DNA of 64,000 nucleotides from Ananas comosus (lineage: Eukaryota; Streptophyta; Magnoliopsida; Poales; Bromeliaceae). The first letter of the stretch is position 1. Each line of letters opens with the position of its first letter. Where the stretch lies: NCBI RefSeq assembly GCF_001540865.1, contig NC_033638.1, positions 6,205,474 through 6,269,473 of the forward strand. The letters run 5' to 3'. The notes under the pieces were generated by a model. That model was not told where the DNA came from. It did no database searches and saw only the letters and a list, made by a program, of their open reading frames with translations. Shown here piece after piece: positions 48,594-60,093 of this stretch. A program made the translations under genes and the position numbers.

Positions 48594-50724
48594 GGCCAAT
48601 TTGCATAAAAAATTCACTTATTTTGGACTTTTGCAAAACTGGGCCACCTTTTTCGTTTTTGCAGATTCGGTCCACTTTTTTAGCAAACTGACCAAAATAC
48701 CCTTATTACTTTTTCTCTTTCCTCTTTCTCTCTCTTCTTTGTTTCTCTCGTTCTTTTTTTTTTTTCTCGCCGGCAGAGCGGAGGCGGAGTGGAGGCGGAA
48801 ACGGTCCGTCTCGCTTCTCACCCTCATGCTTTCGCCCTCGCCCTTGCCCTCGTCCATGCACCCCTCATCTTCCTCACCTCCGACCCCGCCAAGGCCGCGC
48901 CGCGACTTTTTTTTTTTGTTTTTTTCTTTTCTTTTCTTCTCCGACTCTTCTCCACCGTCTCCGACGACGACGCCTCTCGCCCTTCCCCACCCTTCTCATC
49001 TCTCCCTCTCCCTCATTTTCTGCCGCCTCCGACGACGATTTATCTTCACCGGCGTCGACGTCGACACCGTAGAGGTCACTGTAGCGCTACAGCCTCGGAG
49101 CGGGGGTTCTTAGCGGCGTCGTCACCGGCGCCGTAGCTGTTGGCAAAGAAGGTGACAAAAAAAATTATGGAAAAAACAGAAAAAAAAATAAAGATAAAAA
49201 ATTATATAAAAAGAAGGATGAAGATGAAATTGCATTTTTAATTACAAAAAAAATTATAAGTTGCACTATTTAAGATGTAAACTGTTGCTTTAAGATAAAA
49301 ATTATACTCTTTGAACGAAAATTATACTATTTTTTATCTTAAACTGCATCCTTTTAAGCGATATTTATACTGTTTCTCCTCTTGTTTACACAGAAATGGT
49401 GCAACAAGAGGAGAAACAGTGCAACAAGAGGAGAAACAGTATAAATATCTCTTAAAAGGGTGCAGTTTCTCCTCTTATTGCATTGTTTCTCCTCTTGTTA
49501 TTTACACTATTTCTTCTATTGTTTACACAGAAATGGTACAACAGAGAAGAAACAGTGCAATAAGAGAAGAAACAGTAGATATATCTTTAAATAGTGTAGT
49601 TTCTCCATCTTGTTGTTACTATTTCTCCTCTTGTTTACACAAAAATGGTTGCAACAAGAGGAGAAACAGTATATATATATATATATCTTAAAACAGTACA
49701 GTTCTTCCTTGTTGCACTGTTTCTCTCTTGTTACACTATTTTTTCTTTTGTTATACAAAAATGGTGCAACAAGAGGAGAAACAGCTGCAACAAGAGGAGA
49801 AACAGTATAAATATCTCTTAAAGGGTGCAGTTTTAAAATAAAAAACAGTGTAACAAGAGGAGAAATGGTGCAACAAGAGGAGAAACAGTGCAACTTTTGT
49901 TTAAAGAGTGTAACTTTCATCTTAATAGATGCAGTTTACATCTGAAAGAGTGTAATAAGAAGAGAAACAGTGTAAATATCTCTCAAGAGTGTAATTTTCG
50001 TTTAAAGAGTGTAGTTTTCATCTTAAAGCTGCAGTTTACATCTTAAGTAGTGCAACTTATAATTTTTTTTACAAGTTAACGATGCAATTTCATGTTCATC
50101 GTTCTTTTTATATAATTTTTTATCTTTATTTTTTTTCTGTTTTTTCTATAATTTTTTTTGTCGCCCTCTCTGCAACAGTCACGGTGCGGCGACGACGCCG
50201 CTAAGGACCCCCGCTCTGAGTCTGTAGCGCCGCAATGACCTCCATGGTGTCGACGTCGGCGGCCGGCGAAGATGCATCGTCGTCGGATGCGACAAGAATG
50301 AGGGAGAGGGAGGAGATGAGAAGGGCGAGGAAGGACGAGAGAGGCGTCGTCGTCGGAGACGGTGGAGAAGAGTCGGAGAAGAAAAGAAAAGAAAAAAGCT
50401 TAAAAAAAAAAAAAAAAAGTCGCGGCGCGGCTTTGGCGGGGTTGGAGGCGAGGAAGGTGGGGGGTGCGTGGACGAGGGCAAGGGCGAGGGCGAGGGCGAG
50501 AGAATGAGGGTGAGAGGCGAGACGGACCGTTTCCGTCTTCGCTCTGCCGGCGAGAAAAAAATAAAAACGAAAGAAACGAAGAGGAGAGAGAAAGAGGAAA
50601 GAGAAAAAGTAAAAATGGTATTTTGGTCAGTTTGCTGAAAAAGCGGACCAAATCTGCAAAAACGAAAAAGGTGGCCCGGTTTTGCAAAAGCCCAAAATAA
50701 GTGAATTTTTTATGCAAATTGGCC
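48594..50724. mobile_element. Mutator-like element with long terminal inverted repeats, no transposase
   Basis: Starts GGCCAATTTGCATAAAAAAT and ends with its inverse, AAATTGGCC. The terminal inverted repeats run for several hundred bases on each side (about 48,594-49,140 and 50,170-50,724). The 9-bp duplication TAATTTTAT flanks it (48585-48593 and 50725-50733), the size typical of Mutator. The arms hold CT-rich and GC-rich DNA that gives long but low-complexity open frames. The core is described separately. Confidence 0.92.
49250..50090. repeat. Core of the Mutator-like element: interspersed forward and inverted 22-bp modules
   Basis: The module GTGCAACAAGAGGAGAAACAGT appears forward at about 49397, 49419, 49649, 49762 and 49868 (some copies with changes). 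Its complement, ACTGTTTCTCCTCTTGTT, appears at about 49370, 49485 and 49615. A second module (TATAAATATCTCTTAAAAGG) and a third (GTGTAGTTTTCATCTTAAA) alternate with it. The arrangement would fold into many alternative hairpins. Confidence 0.85.
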
Positions 50725-51228
50725 TAATTTTATTAATTCTTTACAGCTGTTCGGAGTGGAGCCCGTGAATGGCGCGGACGTTACGAGCCCATAGTGTACT
50801 CCTATATGGATATTTATATAGTCCTTTACCTGTTCATTGAGATTATGAACACTACCAAGGAGAACACAGAGAAAAGAGATAATTTCGAGAGTTCTCTTTT
50901 AATTTTTAAGCTTAATTCACTTTATTTGGTCTTTTATCATTGGGTGTTGAAAGAAGCTCCGTCAACCTCTTCCGCGTTCGTGTCCGTAGGAAGAGGAGTT
51001 CCGGTTGTATCTTGGGGCGATGTTTCCGGTTAATCCCACACGAAGAACGGGAATACGTCTTAGGACAGTGTCTCGCACGCTTCTGGATTAATATTGTGAT
51101 ACTTTTTTTTCCACAGTTTTGAAATTTAGCGATTATCGGTTAAATTGATTTTGTTAATTTCATCACAAAATTAGTTAGATTTTATCACAATTGGATTATT
51201 TGTTGCGGGTTTTTTCACCAACACCTAC

Positions 51229-51520
51229 CACTCTCCAATCAGTTGACATATGTGCCTCATAGAGGATTGAAGGAGATCGTACTACTTTCCAATCGGTTGA
51301 CACATATGCCTCATAGAGAGTCGAGGGAGATCGTACTAAGTCTCCAATCAATTGACACATACACCTCATAGATAGTCGATTGCTCGCACACCTTATTCAT
51401 TCGTTTGACGTATACATCTCAAGGAGAGTCTATTGCTCGCACACCCCAACCGTTCAATTGACCTTTACACCTTATGTAGAGTCAATTGCTGGCATACCTC
51501 ATCAATTGCTCGCGCACATC
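51229..51520. repeat. Right half of the split tandem array
   Basis: Continues the unit seen at 48290-48510: CACTCTCCAATCAGTTGACA, GGAGATCGTACTACTTTCCA, then decayed units with GATTGCTCGCACACC. Joining the halves across the CCTAC duplication restores one array. Confidence 0.75.
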
Positions 51521-52144
51521 TCTTTTCACTTGACACTTAAACCATAAGTTCCCGGCTTCTAGGGTCTGATACTTATGGTCAAATAAATACGACTTTTTCT
51601 CTACTCCTTATTTCACCTAGAGTTCACGTGACCGTAAATCTCACCTTAGGTTTTGACCTAAGTTTAGATGTCACACATATTTAACCCTAATTTTTCTAAA
51701 TTTCATTTATCATAAATGTCATTATTCAATTTTTTCATTCTCATATAAAAGAGATTAAAACTTGATTTTTATCTAGCATGCAACTAAATCATATGTAGAG
51801 CAATATTTACTAATTTAGTATGCAAATTAAGCAAGAATTAATGGACAAGCAAAGAAATCACCCATTTTTGTGGCATTTTCCACATGTGTAGTAGAATACT
51901 AATTAAATTAGAATAAATATTTAAATATTATTTAAAATAAATTAACTTGAATTTAGATATTAAATAGAATAGAATTTCTAATTATATTGGGGTTTTGTCA
52001 TAATGGTGATGCGTACAGCCAAGCCATGGTGTGCCGTACGAGAGAAATACTTAGCCGCTTCTAGTGCATGTGTGCGTGGAGAAAATTTATTTTTTAAGGT
52101 TTATAAAAGAAAGAAAAGATTGAGAAATTAAAAAAAAGGGCTCG
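51521..52144. other. Intergenic AT-rich DNA, no gene
   Basis: No supported feature was found. Confidence 0.45.
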
Positions 52145-52155
52145 GACTTTGATTG

Positions 52156-52305
52156 TTTTTTTTGAGAGATAGGTAGCACGCTACCCGCTTCGTTTATTTT
52201 ATTTAGAAATAAACTTAGCTAGAAATGTGAATCACCTAGGATTCGAACTTGGGTCTCGGATATCAACCACCAAGTCCTTTGCCACTTGTTCTAGGGACGG
52301 TCGGT
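52156..52305 (-). mobile_element. tRNA-derived SINE, minus strand
   Basis: On the plus strand: T-run, GAGAGATAGGTAGCACGCTA, CCCGCTTCGTTTATTTT, then GGATTCGAACTTGGG (the complement of a pol III B box) and GGGACGGTCGGT. The duplication GACTTTGATTGTTTTT flanks it (52145 and 52310). Family of about 150 bp. Confidence 0.88.
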
Positions 52306-53099
52306 CTCAGACTTTGATTGTTTTTCTCTCTTTCGTAGTTGTACTAGCTTTTTACTAAGAAGGCGAGTTTATGATAAATATTCGATTTGATGCTTCTATA
52401 TAAAATCTAAACATGTCGATATCGAAGCGAGTACCGGATCAACAGTTGATATCAGAGCGAATTGCAAATTCTCAAAATCTTATATCAAAATGAGTATAAG
52501 ATTTCCAACAAACTAATTAAGCAATTGACAATCAAATTGACTATGTTTGGCTCGGTTGAACCAATTGATTACGCAAACTATTGGAAATGACTGCCACCTT
52601 AATTTCTAAGTAAAATAAAATAATTAATGTCATTTTGTTTTTAAAAAAGCAGAAAACATCTAGTTAATTAACAACCTAGTATTTCAATGTTATGATTAAA
52701 AGTATACACATTTTCCTTTAAAAAAAAAAAAAGGTTCATATATACTCTCATATTTGGATATATACGTACGTGTACATCTATACAATATATAAAAAAGCAA
52801 ATTAATATATTTTTTGGATCTGTCATTTTTCTTTCCCAGAATACTTCTAATTAACTATTTTTATTTTTAAAACAATTGTAGTTAATATTTTTTTAACCCT
52901 TTACACGACTCTACAGCTCACGTGGCTCCGGTAATATTTTTAATTTAATTTTAGTTCTTAAAACTAATTTAATTTAGTAAACCAAATTTAAGAAATTAAT
53001 TTAGTATAATCCTTTCTATATTTTAATTAAATTAGGCAATTATAAGCAAATATAAGTTTTAACGACAAAAAAGTTTTATAATCTACTTACATTTAATAG

Positions 53100-53760
53100 A
53101 TAGATCTAATTTAATTAAATCTACTATCCTCATTCCGATGGTATGCCAAATTAGCGTTTTGCAGCGGATAGAAACCGTAACAGTAATTAATAATATAAAA
53201 ATATTAAACATTTTCTTGTATTTCTCAATTGGTACATCCACTAAAGGCCTCTCACTATTGGCGGGGATATGAGCCCGATGATGCTTTCTCCGGCGATGGT
53301 GATAGTGACGGCGACAACGATCCCTCCAACCGTGGCGGAAGGGAAAAGTGGGTTCGTGTGAGAGAGAGAGGGAGCGAGGGAAGGAGGCGATGATGTATAG
53401 CAAAATATGAGAGATACAGAATTGATGAATAGATTGAAGATAAAAAATTAAAGGTCCGGTGGAAGAAAGGAAAAAAAAGATGATGAATAATTAGAGATAG
53501 AGAGGTTAGGATTGTAGATGGGAATGAGACCATTTAAATATACTAATTAAAATTTTGGTAGTGGAACCGTTTGCATTAATTAAAAATATAATGGAGGGAA
53601 GGGAAGTGGTCATGTTGAATAACTGTAGATAGAAACGATACAATTGTAAATGGTAGTAGGACCATTTAAATACACTAATTGAAAGTTTGGTTAGTGAGAC
53701 CGTTAAAATGCATATTGAAAATTTGGTGTAGGGAAGAAGAAGAGTCACATATTAGTGAGG
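53100..53760. repeat. Dispersed repeat, reverse-complement copy of 25,290-26,370
   Basis: Carries GACAACGATCCCTCCAACCG, ATTGATGAATAG and the repeated phrase GGGACCATTTAAATACACTAATTG in tandem-like form (53,530-53,710). No interruption by a CACTA MITE is present here. No protein recognised. Confidence 0.7.
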
Positions 53761-54623
53761 GGGAAGGAGAACTTGCCCCGTGGCAATAAACATTAGGAAT
53801 TCATTTAGATTATTATTATTATTATTAATAGATTTATAGATAATTAAATAATATATATTATATATAAAATTAAATTTTACAAAATAGATAAATACATTTA
53901 TTTTATATATTTATGTTTTTTAAGCAAAGCACGCGTTGCGCGAGCACTTTGACTACTATATGCAAGAAATTATATATAACATAATTTCAATTAATTCGGT
54001 TATTTTCAATTAGATTTGATTGAAAAAGCATTGAAAAATAAAACTAAAACCAAGAAACCTGAATTTAGTTAAATCGAAAATAGAACCAAAGAAAAAATCT
54101 ATTAAATTGAACCGAAATTCATAATTAGTATTTGTTTGGTTTAATTTTCAGTTTGTAATTAAACTATGAACACTCTTAACAAATTACAGCTCATTTTACA
54201 GTTTGTAATATTTCAAAAAGTCTTCTATATCTGTTATTCTTATTCAAATTATCGCCGTGCAAATTAAGTCGAAGAGTTGTAAGAGGTGTGGGCGAAGTTA
54301 TGGAATCATCGTAAATTTCTAACTAGGCATGTTATAGTACTTTGTCGCTTAGTAGGAGTTTTCGTTCCCACATATATGTAAATACTTGATAGGATTCATA
54401 ATCAATCAATGCGTTAACAAGAAAATATAGGATGATAGTAACCCCTAAATCGAAATGGCATGATTAATTGGTAGTAAATTTGTGAGCACGAAATGGCATG
54501 ATTAATTTCAAATGCTCTAAATTATATTTAACGATATCGATCATTAATTCAAAAGCTCAATCATGAAAAATGTCTTATGTCTCTATACTCATAAGAGTAT
54601 ATATAATAACTCTACTATCATGG
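53761..54623. other. Intergenic DNA, no gene
   Basis: AT-rich with an ATT run at 53,812-53,826. Nothing else is supported. Confidence 0.45.
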
Positions 54624-54951
54624 ATTTAAGTGCCGTGGCACAGAATCGCGCCGGAAATTTACCGGCATGATGCGTGCCGGATTGTACCGATACGTGCCGA
54701 TCATAAAAAGTACATGTGTGCCGACACATAATGGCATGAAATATTTGTTTTCTTTAGCAACAAAGTGTTATAGAGGTTTATTATGTATCATTATCAAATA
54801 TTTTGAACTTTATTGAAAAAATTAATCACTTACTAATTTGAAGAATAGAAGGTTTTGAACTTTGCCATCGGTACGGGGGCTGTATCGTTCCGATATCTTG
54901 TTAACACGATATGAAGTGGTAGATACGGTATGTGCCGATGGGCACTTAAAT
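54624..54951. mobile_element. MITE with perfect ATTTAAGTGCC ends
   Basis: Left ATTTAAGTGCCGTGGCAC and right GCCGATGGGCACTTAAAT share an exact 11-bp inverted end. Interior words GTGCCGA/GTACCGATACG recur in both directions. No ORF. Confidence 0.8.
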
Positions 54952-55439
54952 TTTTGCCTACTATATATACATATAGAGAGAGAGAGAGAGAGTAGGGTTA
55001 CTATATTCTTACGAGTATAGAGTCCTTCGTACTCATAAATTATTTTTGATGTTGGGGCTTCTGAATCAACAATCCACTCCGTTAATTAAATATAATCTAG
55101 GGTACTTAAAACTTCTGAAAAATAAATTTTGTAATTTTTTAAAATCATAATAAAGTCCAAGTCATTGGTACTATTGCGCCAACTCATTAGTACTGTTAAG
55201 TTTTTAACCCTTGGATGAAGGTATGTTTATCATCTTCTTAGGGTTGAGTGAGTGATTGGTTAAATAATATAATCTAACAGATAGAAATGGTCAAAGACGT
55301 AAATCTAATGGTGAAAATTTGGTAGTATCAAAAATTTGGTACTATCTAACGGATATAACTGGTCAAAGACGTATATCTAACTATGAAAAATTTGATAGCA
55401 AAGAAACTTGGTGCTATTAAAAACATCTAATCGGACTCT

Positions 55440-55691
55440 CACTCTCTCTCTCTCTCTCTCAATATATATATATATATATATAACACATCTGAAATGCTAT
55501 AAACATGTGAAAAAGAACGATTCCTAACGTAAAGCCTAATAATTTATGTAGGTAATTAACTAAGGAGAAGCCTAGGTTGGGTGCAATGTCCTTATATAAT
55601 GGCGTGTTGGGCCCTAAGCTGCTTCCGTTACGTTGCAGTTATGCGACATTAATCATTTCTCGAATTTGTCCCCTCATTTATGATTTCTCTT

Positions 55692-55728
<37 letters not shown>

Positions 55729-55729
55729 N

Positions 55730-55789
<60 letters not shown>
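55440..55789. repeat. CT, AC and TA microsatellites
   Basis: (CT)n at about 55440-55460, TA at 55465-55482, then (AC)n at 55693-55708 running into a long TA run to 55788 with an N at 55730. Open frames over it are artefacts. Confidence 0.95.
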
Positions 55790-55791
<2 letters not shown>

Positions 55792-55864
55792 GGTGGTTCC
55801 CACCCCTAAAATCCGGGACCCCAGATCACGTCTTTTTTTTGCCAAAAAGAAATATAACAGGAGA

Positions 55865-56387
55865 CACTACAACAGAATTAGATTATAGAGACACATATTT
55901 AAAACATTTTGTATAAGTGTCATATTTATGCCAAAATTAAAAAAAAAACGTACTAATACTTAAATATAAAGTCCAATCAAATCAAAAATAAAAGGATACT
56001 CTACTCAATCCACCCCATCCAGCCTATTCGGCCCGATTATAAACAAAAAAGAAAAAGAAAAAAAAAAGAAAAGAAAAATCGATTATTATTTCTCCTTCTC
56101 CCCTCATTCAATCGACTGAAATCCTAAACGAAGATCCCCTCATCTCGTCCTCCTCCGTCACCGCAGCCAACGGGATAGAGTTCCGACGGTTGCTAGATGC
56201 TTAAATAAATACTGATAAATTAGCAGCACTCTTTTAGATTATAGTAACACTCTTAACTGTCACTATATACCTAGCGACCCCACATATAGCAACACTTTTT
56301 AAAAGTGTCGGTAATTTAACCGGCAGCACTTTTTTTGACTTATACCGATATTTAAAAGTGTCGCTATAGACCGTTTTTGTTGTAGTG
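55865..56387. mobile_element. Short CACTA-type MITE
   Basis: Starts CACTACAACAGAATTAG and ends CCGTTTTTGTTGTAGTG. The AGA duplication is on both sides (55862-55864 and 56388-56390). Internal GACACATATTTAAAACA, CCCGATTATAAACA and TAGCAACACTTTTTAAAAG are shared with 59578-60093. Confidence 0.93.
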
Positions 56388-57081
56388 AGATATAATACGC
56401 AATTAATAAGATTAGATATTTTTCTGCCTAATTGCTGGATCTAATACCTTGTTCCCACCGAATGATATTTCCATGATTTTTTTTTTTTCTTAAAAGGGAA
56501 TTGTGTGGGAGGCTTTTGATTACCTTACAATGCGCTCCAAAATACCACATAGATTCATCAACATATTTAGAATATATGAAAACATTGTATTGTGAAAATT
56601 TTTTGGTAACACTCATTTATCTATTGTTTGAAACCGTGCCCCAAATTAATATTACACAATCATTCTCTCGACTTCAGAGACAAATTGGTTGCATTCAGTT
56701 ACAATTATACTATAATTGTAACTATGTACAAATACAAATTTAGTATTTAATTACATGTATTTAACTTCAACTGTTATAATAGGATCTGCAAGAAAAAGCC
56801 CAACTGTAGCAGTTGGAACTACACTCAAATTCACAGCAGTTCCAACTGCAGCAGTCGGAGAGAGTAATTTTAAGCAAAAATTAAGCTTACCTCCCTAATT
56901 ATCTTTTAAACAAAAAATATTTTTCATTTTTTACAATGGAGATAATTGTACAATCATATATATATAATAATAAAATTTAAAAAATCATTTCTCAACTGCA
57001 AATAACCAAACAAATTATTTATAATTGCAGCGCTTTCTACTATATCCAACCAAACAAAATACATGTAGTTATAATTACTAT

Positions 57082-57240
57082 CTTTTCTTTTTTGAGAGAT
57101 AGATAGTACGTTACCTGTTTCGTTTATTTTATTTAGAAATAAACTTAGCTGGAAATGTGAATCAACTAGGATTCGAACTTGGGACATCGGATATCAACCA
57201 TCAAATTCTTTGCCACTTAATTGCTCTAGAAACGATCGGT
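57082..57240 (-). mobile_element. tRNA-derived SINE, minus strand
   Basis: Same family as 52156-52305 (GAGAGATAGATAGTACGTTA, GGATTCGAACTTGGG, AACGATCGGT). Duplication TATAATTACT on each side (57070-57079 and 57242-57251). Confidence 0.88.
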
Positions 57241-57863
57241 ATATAATTACTGTATATTCAATCGTATATATTTTCAACTGCACTGTATTTATAATTATAT
57301 CTAATCAAATCAATACTGCCTCTGATAAATGATAAAATGGAATGTAGAAAATATTAGAAGAAAAAAAAAAAGAAAAGAAAAAAAAGAGAGGGGGGTAGAC
57401 GACAAATTGTCCTCTATCATGAGCACAGTGGTTAAGTTGGAAGTTTCAAAGAGTTTTGAAGTGGCACTTTCTCATTCATTCTAGATTAACGTACAAAAAG
57501 AGGCAAATTAATTTAATTTTAATTGGAACCTTCGAGCGGGACGCGCGCATCCACCAATCGCATTAATGCGCAGAACATCGATCTCTGGTTAGGTTAGGTT
57601 CGCGGGGCCAGGCGTGATGTGGACCGTTCGATACGGGGAAGCTCCACCGTCTCTATCTTACGCAGGGGGTTCTAAAAGTCCGACTTCACGGCCACCAATA
57701 CAGCATGGGTTTGTTTGGTTTTGCTCAAACTTTTATTTTTATTTTTATTATCATTTTTGTTTGGGTTTCTATTTTTTTGTTTAAGTTGTGTAAGACTTCG
57801 TTTAAAATTGTAGACAAAATGTACAGACTTGCGATGGGAAAGTACGGGAAAAAATGTTAGAGT
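57241..57863. other. Intergenic DNA with a small GC-rich island
   Basis: 57,530-57,710 is richer in CG than its surroundings (GGGACGCGCGCATCC, GGTTCGCGGGGCCAGGCG). No ORF or domain is visible; it could be a decayed repeat or a promoter piece. Confidence 0.4.
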
Positions 57864-58023
57864 TTTTTTTTTTTTTTTTTTGAGAGATAGGTAGCACGCT
57901 ACCCGCTTCGTTTATTTCATTTAGAAATAAACTTAACTGGAAATGTGAATCAACTATGATTCAAACTTAAGACTCGAGTGCCAACCACCAAGTCCTTTGC
58001 CACTTGCTCTAGGGGTGGTCGGT
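57864..58023 (-). mobile_element. tRNA-derived SINE, minus strand
   Basis: T-run of 18, GAGAGATAGGTAGCACGCTA, GATTCAAACTTAAGACTCG (decayed B box) and GGGGTGGTCGGT. Flanks ATGTTAGAGTT/ATGTAAGAGTT are a near-perfect duplication. Confidence 0.88.
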
Positions 58024-58902
58024 AATATGTAAGAGTTAATTGTACACAGATCATGAATTATAAATATATTTTTACAAAATTCAACTTTCATATATTATTC
58101 TTGTAAAGTCCTAATACTTTCAAATATGTCCCTGTCGTTAGAATTCGTTAGAAAATTTTAGTTAACCATATGTTAAATACTTAATTCCGATTAGTTTATG
58201 AGATAACTTGATATTTTTATCCATCTTATATGAAAATATAAACGGTTCTCTAACGGTAACAAACCAGAGGAAAATATTTGAAAATATTAGAACTTTTATA
58301 AAAATAATATATAAAAGTTGAATTTTGTAGAAATATATTTGCAGGGACCTACCTCTATGCAATTAACCCAATATATTATGAGCGGTGAAATAGTGTCATA
58401 AAAAGGTATTACTTTTATTTTTAAAAGTGGTAACATGTTAGTATACCCAATGTCCCAACTACTAAGTTTGAAGGATAGTTGTTTCATATTTCCAGCTAAT
58501 AAAATTCTAGCTATATCATATTTTCAGCTAAATTTATTTTTAAAATGATGAATGACACATGTAGCATGCTACCTTTCTCCCAAAAAATAAAAGTGATACA
58601 TTTCAAACCGATAGAACTAATTCCGCTCAATTATAATTCTTGCAGTCTCACAGAAGAACATAGAATTGTATATGTTTTTGCATGCTAATTGGATACACGG
58701 TGCATATTGAATTATGAAATGAGATGGGGGCAACTGAAGGCACAGTGCATAGGCGTACGTATGAATCCATTAGGTATCAACGAAACTTTTCGAAAGTATT
58801 ATCAAATGATTAAATTTGAAAAATTAAAAGATTAAATAGTAAAAATATTTGTAAATTAGATTGCTGACTCTAAATAACTCAAAATAGATGTTAGTTCTGA
58901 AC

Positions 58903-59018
58903 TTTTTTTTTTTTTTTTGAAACAGATAGATAGCACGCTACCCGCTTCGTTTATTTCATTTAGAAATAAACTTAGCTGAAAATGTGAATCAACTAGAATT
59001 CGAATTTGGGTCTCGGGG
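58903..59018 (-). mobile_element. tRNA-derived SINE, 5'-truncated
   Basis: Poly-T, GATAGATAGCACGCTACCCG and GAATTCGAATTTGGGTCTCG, then the family sequence stops at about 59018. A duplicated phrase (CTTATTAGTGCACTTGCATTT, 20+ bp, twice) follows at once. Confidence 0.8.
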
Positions 59019-59577
59019 TACCCCCTTATTAGTGCACTTGCATTTCTTATTAGTGCACTTGCATTTGTTTCAATGAAGCAACTCATATATATTGTCCTTA
59101 ATTCTATATATGCTGTTAGCTTAAGTGAATGCAATGTACCTCCTTGTCATATCAATATTTAAATATGTTTTGTAGTATATAACAACCTATTCAACAAGAA
59201 TTACTCAATATGGAAATGAATGTTTTTTGTTACAGATATATGAGCATGAAGTAGATGAAGAAATTGTTGCGTGCAACGAGCGTACATATCTGTACAACTT
59301 ACACACTGTATTCATAAATAGTTGACGACGCAAATCTAAATTCTACAGATGTAACATAGAATATCTAAAAGTTCTATATATGTATAAATATTATAAGTTT
59401 TGAGAAACTATTAGTTTCAATGCAATAATTCTCGCTCAAAAAAGAAAAAAATCAATGCAACAATTAATACAGAAGAGAACATTGTTTTTATCACAACAAT
59501 AGGTATTCAAAATTTATATTTTTTGATATAAGGGCATAGAACACATCCAACGATTAAATTCAAATTCTAAACTCTTT

Positions 59578-60093
59578 CACTACAACAGAATTAGGTTATA
59601 GGGACACATGTTTGGGACACTTTTGAGTAAGTGTCCCATTTATGCTAAAACTTAAAAAAAACATCTACTAATGCCTAAATAAAAAGCCCAATCCAACCAA
59701 AAATAAAAGATTACTCTACTCAACCCACCACACCCAGTCCATTTGGCCCGATTACAAACAGAAAAGAAAAAAAAAAAGAAAAATTAATTACCATCTTTTC
59801 TTCTCTCTTTACTCAATCCACTGAAATTCTAGACGAAGAGCCTTTCCTGTCGTTCTCCTCCGCCAGCGCAGCCAACGAGATAGAGTTTCGACAGTTGCTA
59901 AATGTTTAAATAAGTGTTGGTAAATTAGTAGCACTCTTTTAGGTTATAGCGACACTTTTTAACTGTCACTATATACCTAGCGACCCCACATATAGCAACA
60001 CTTTTTAAAAGTATCAGTAATTTTAGCTAGCAGCACTTTTTTGACATGTACCTACATTTAAAAGTGTCGCTATAGACCGTTTTTGTTGTAGTG
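59578..60093. mobile_element. Short CACTA-type MITE
   Basis: Starts CACTACAACAGAATTAGG and ends GTTTTTGTTGTAGTG, with the TTT duplication on both sides (59575-59577 and 60094-60096). Clearly a sibling of 55865-56387 in the same orientation. Confidence 0.93.

Larger units (their letters stand above)
48516..51223. mobile_element. Solo LTR (about 570 bp net) split by a Mutator-like element
   Basis: Begins TGTTGGAAAAACCC and ends TTTTTTCACCAACA (TG...CA with TGTTGG/CCAACA inverted ends). The 5-bp duplication CCTAC sits immediately on each side (48511-48515 and 51224-51228). It lies inside the tandem array. Removing the 2.1 kb inserted element leaves about 570 bp, and no internal retroviral-type genes are present. 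A GC-rich part (50,750-51,070) lacks recognisable domains. Confidence 0.88.

Noticed and set aside
48592..49136. Open frames of 115-173 codons
   Set aside because: CT- and CG-rich low-complexity translation within Mutator-like inverted arms; no domain and no conserved start.
48516..51223. Full LTR retrotransposon
   Set aside because: Only one LTR length remains after removing the nested element; there are no gag or pol motifs.
55680..55916. Open frame of Tyr-Ile repeats
   Set aside because: Translation of a TA microsatellite.
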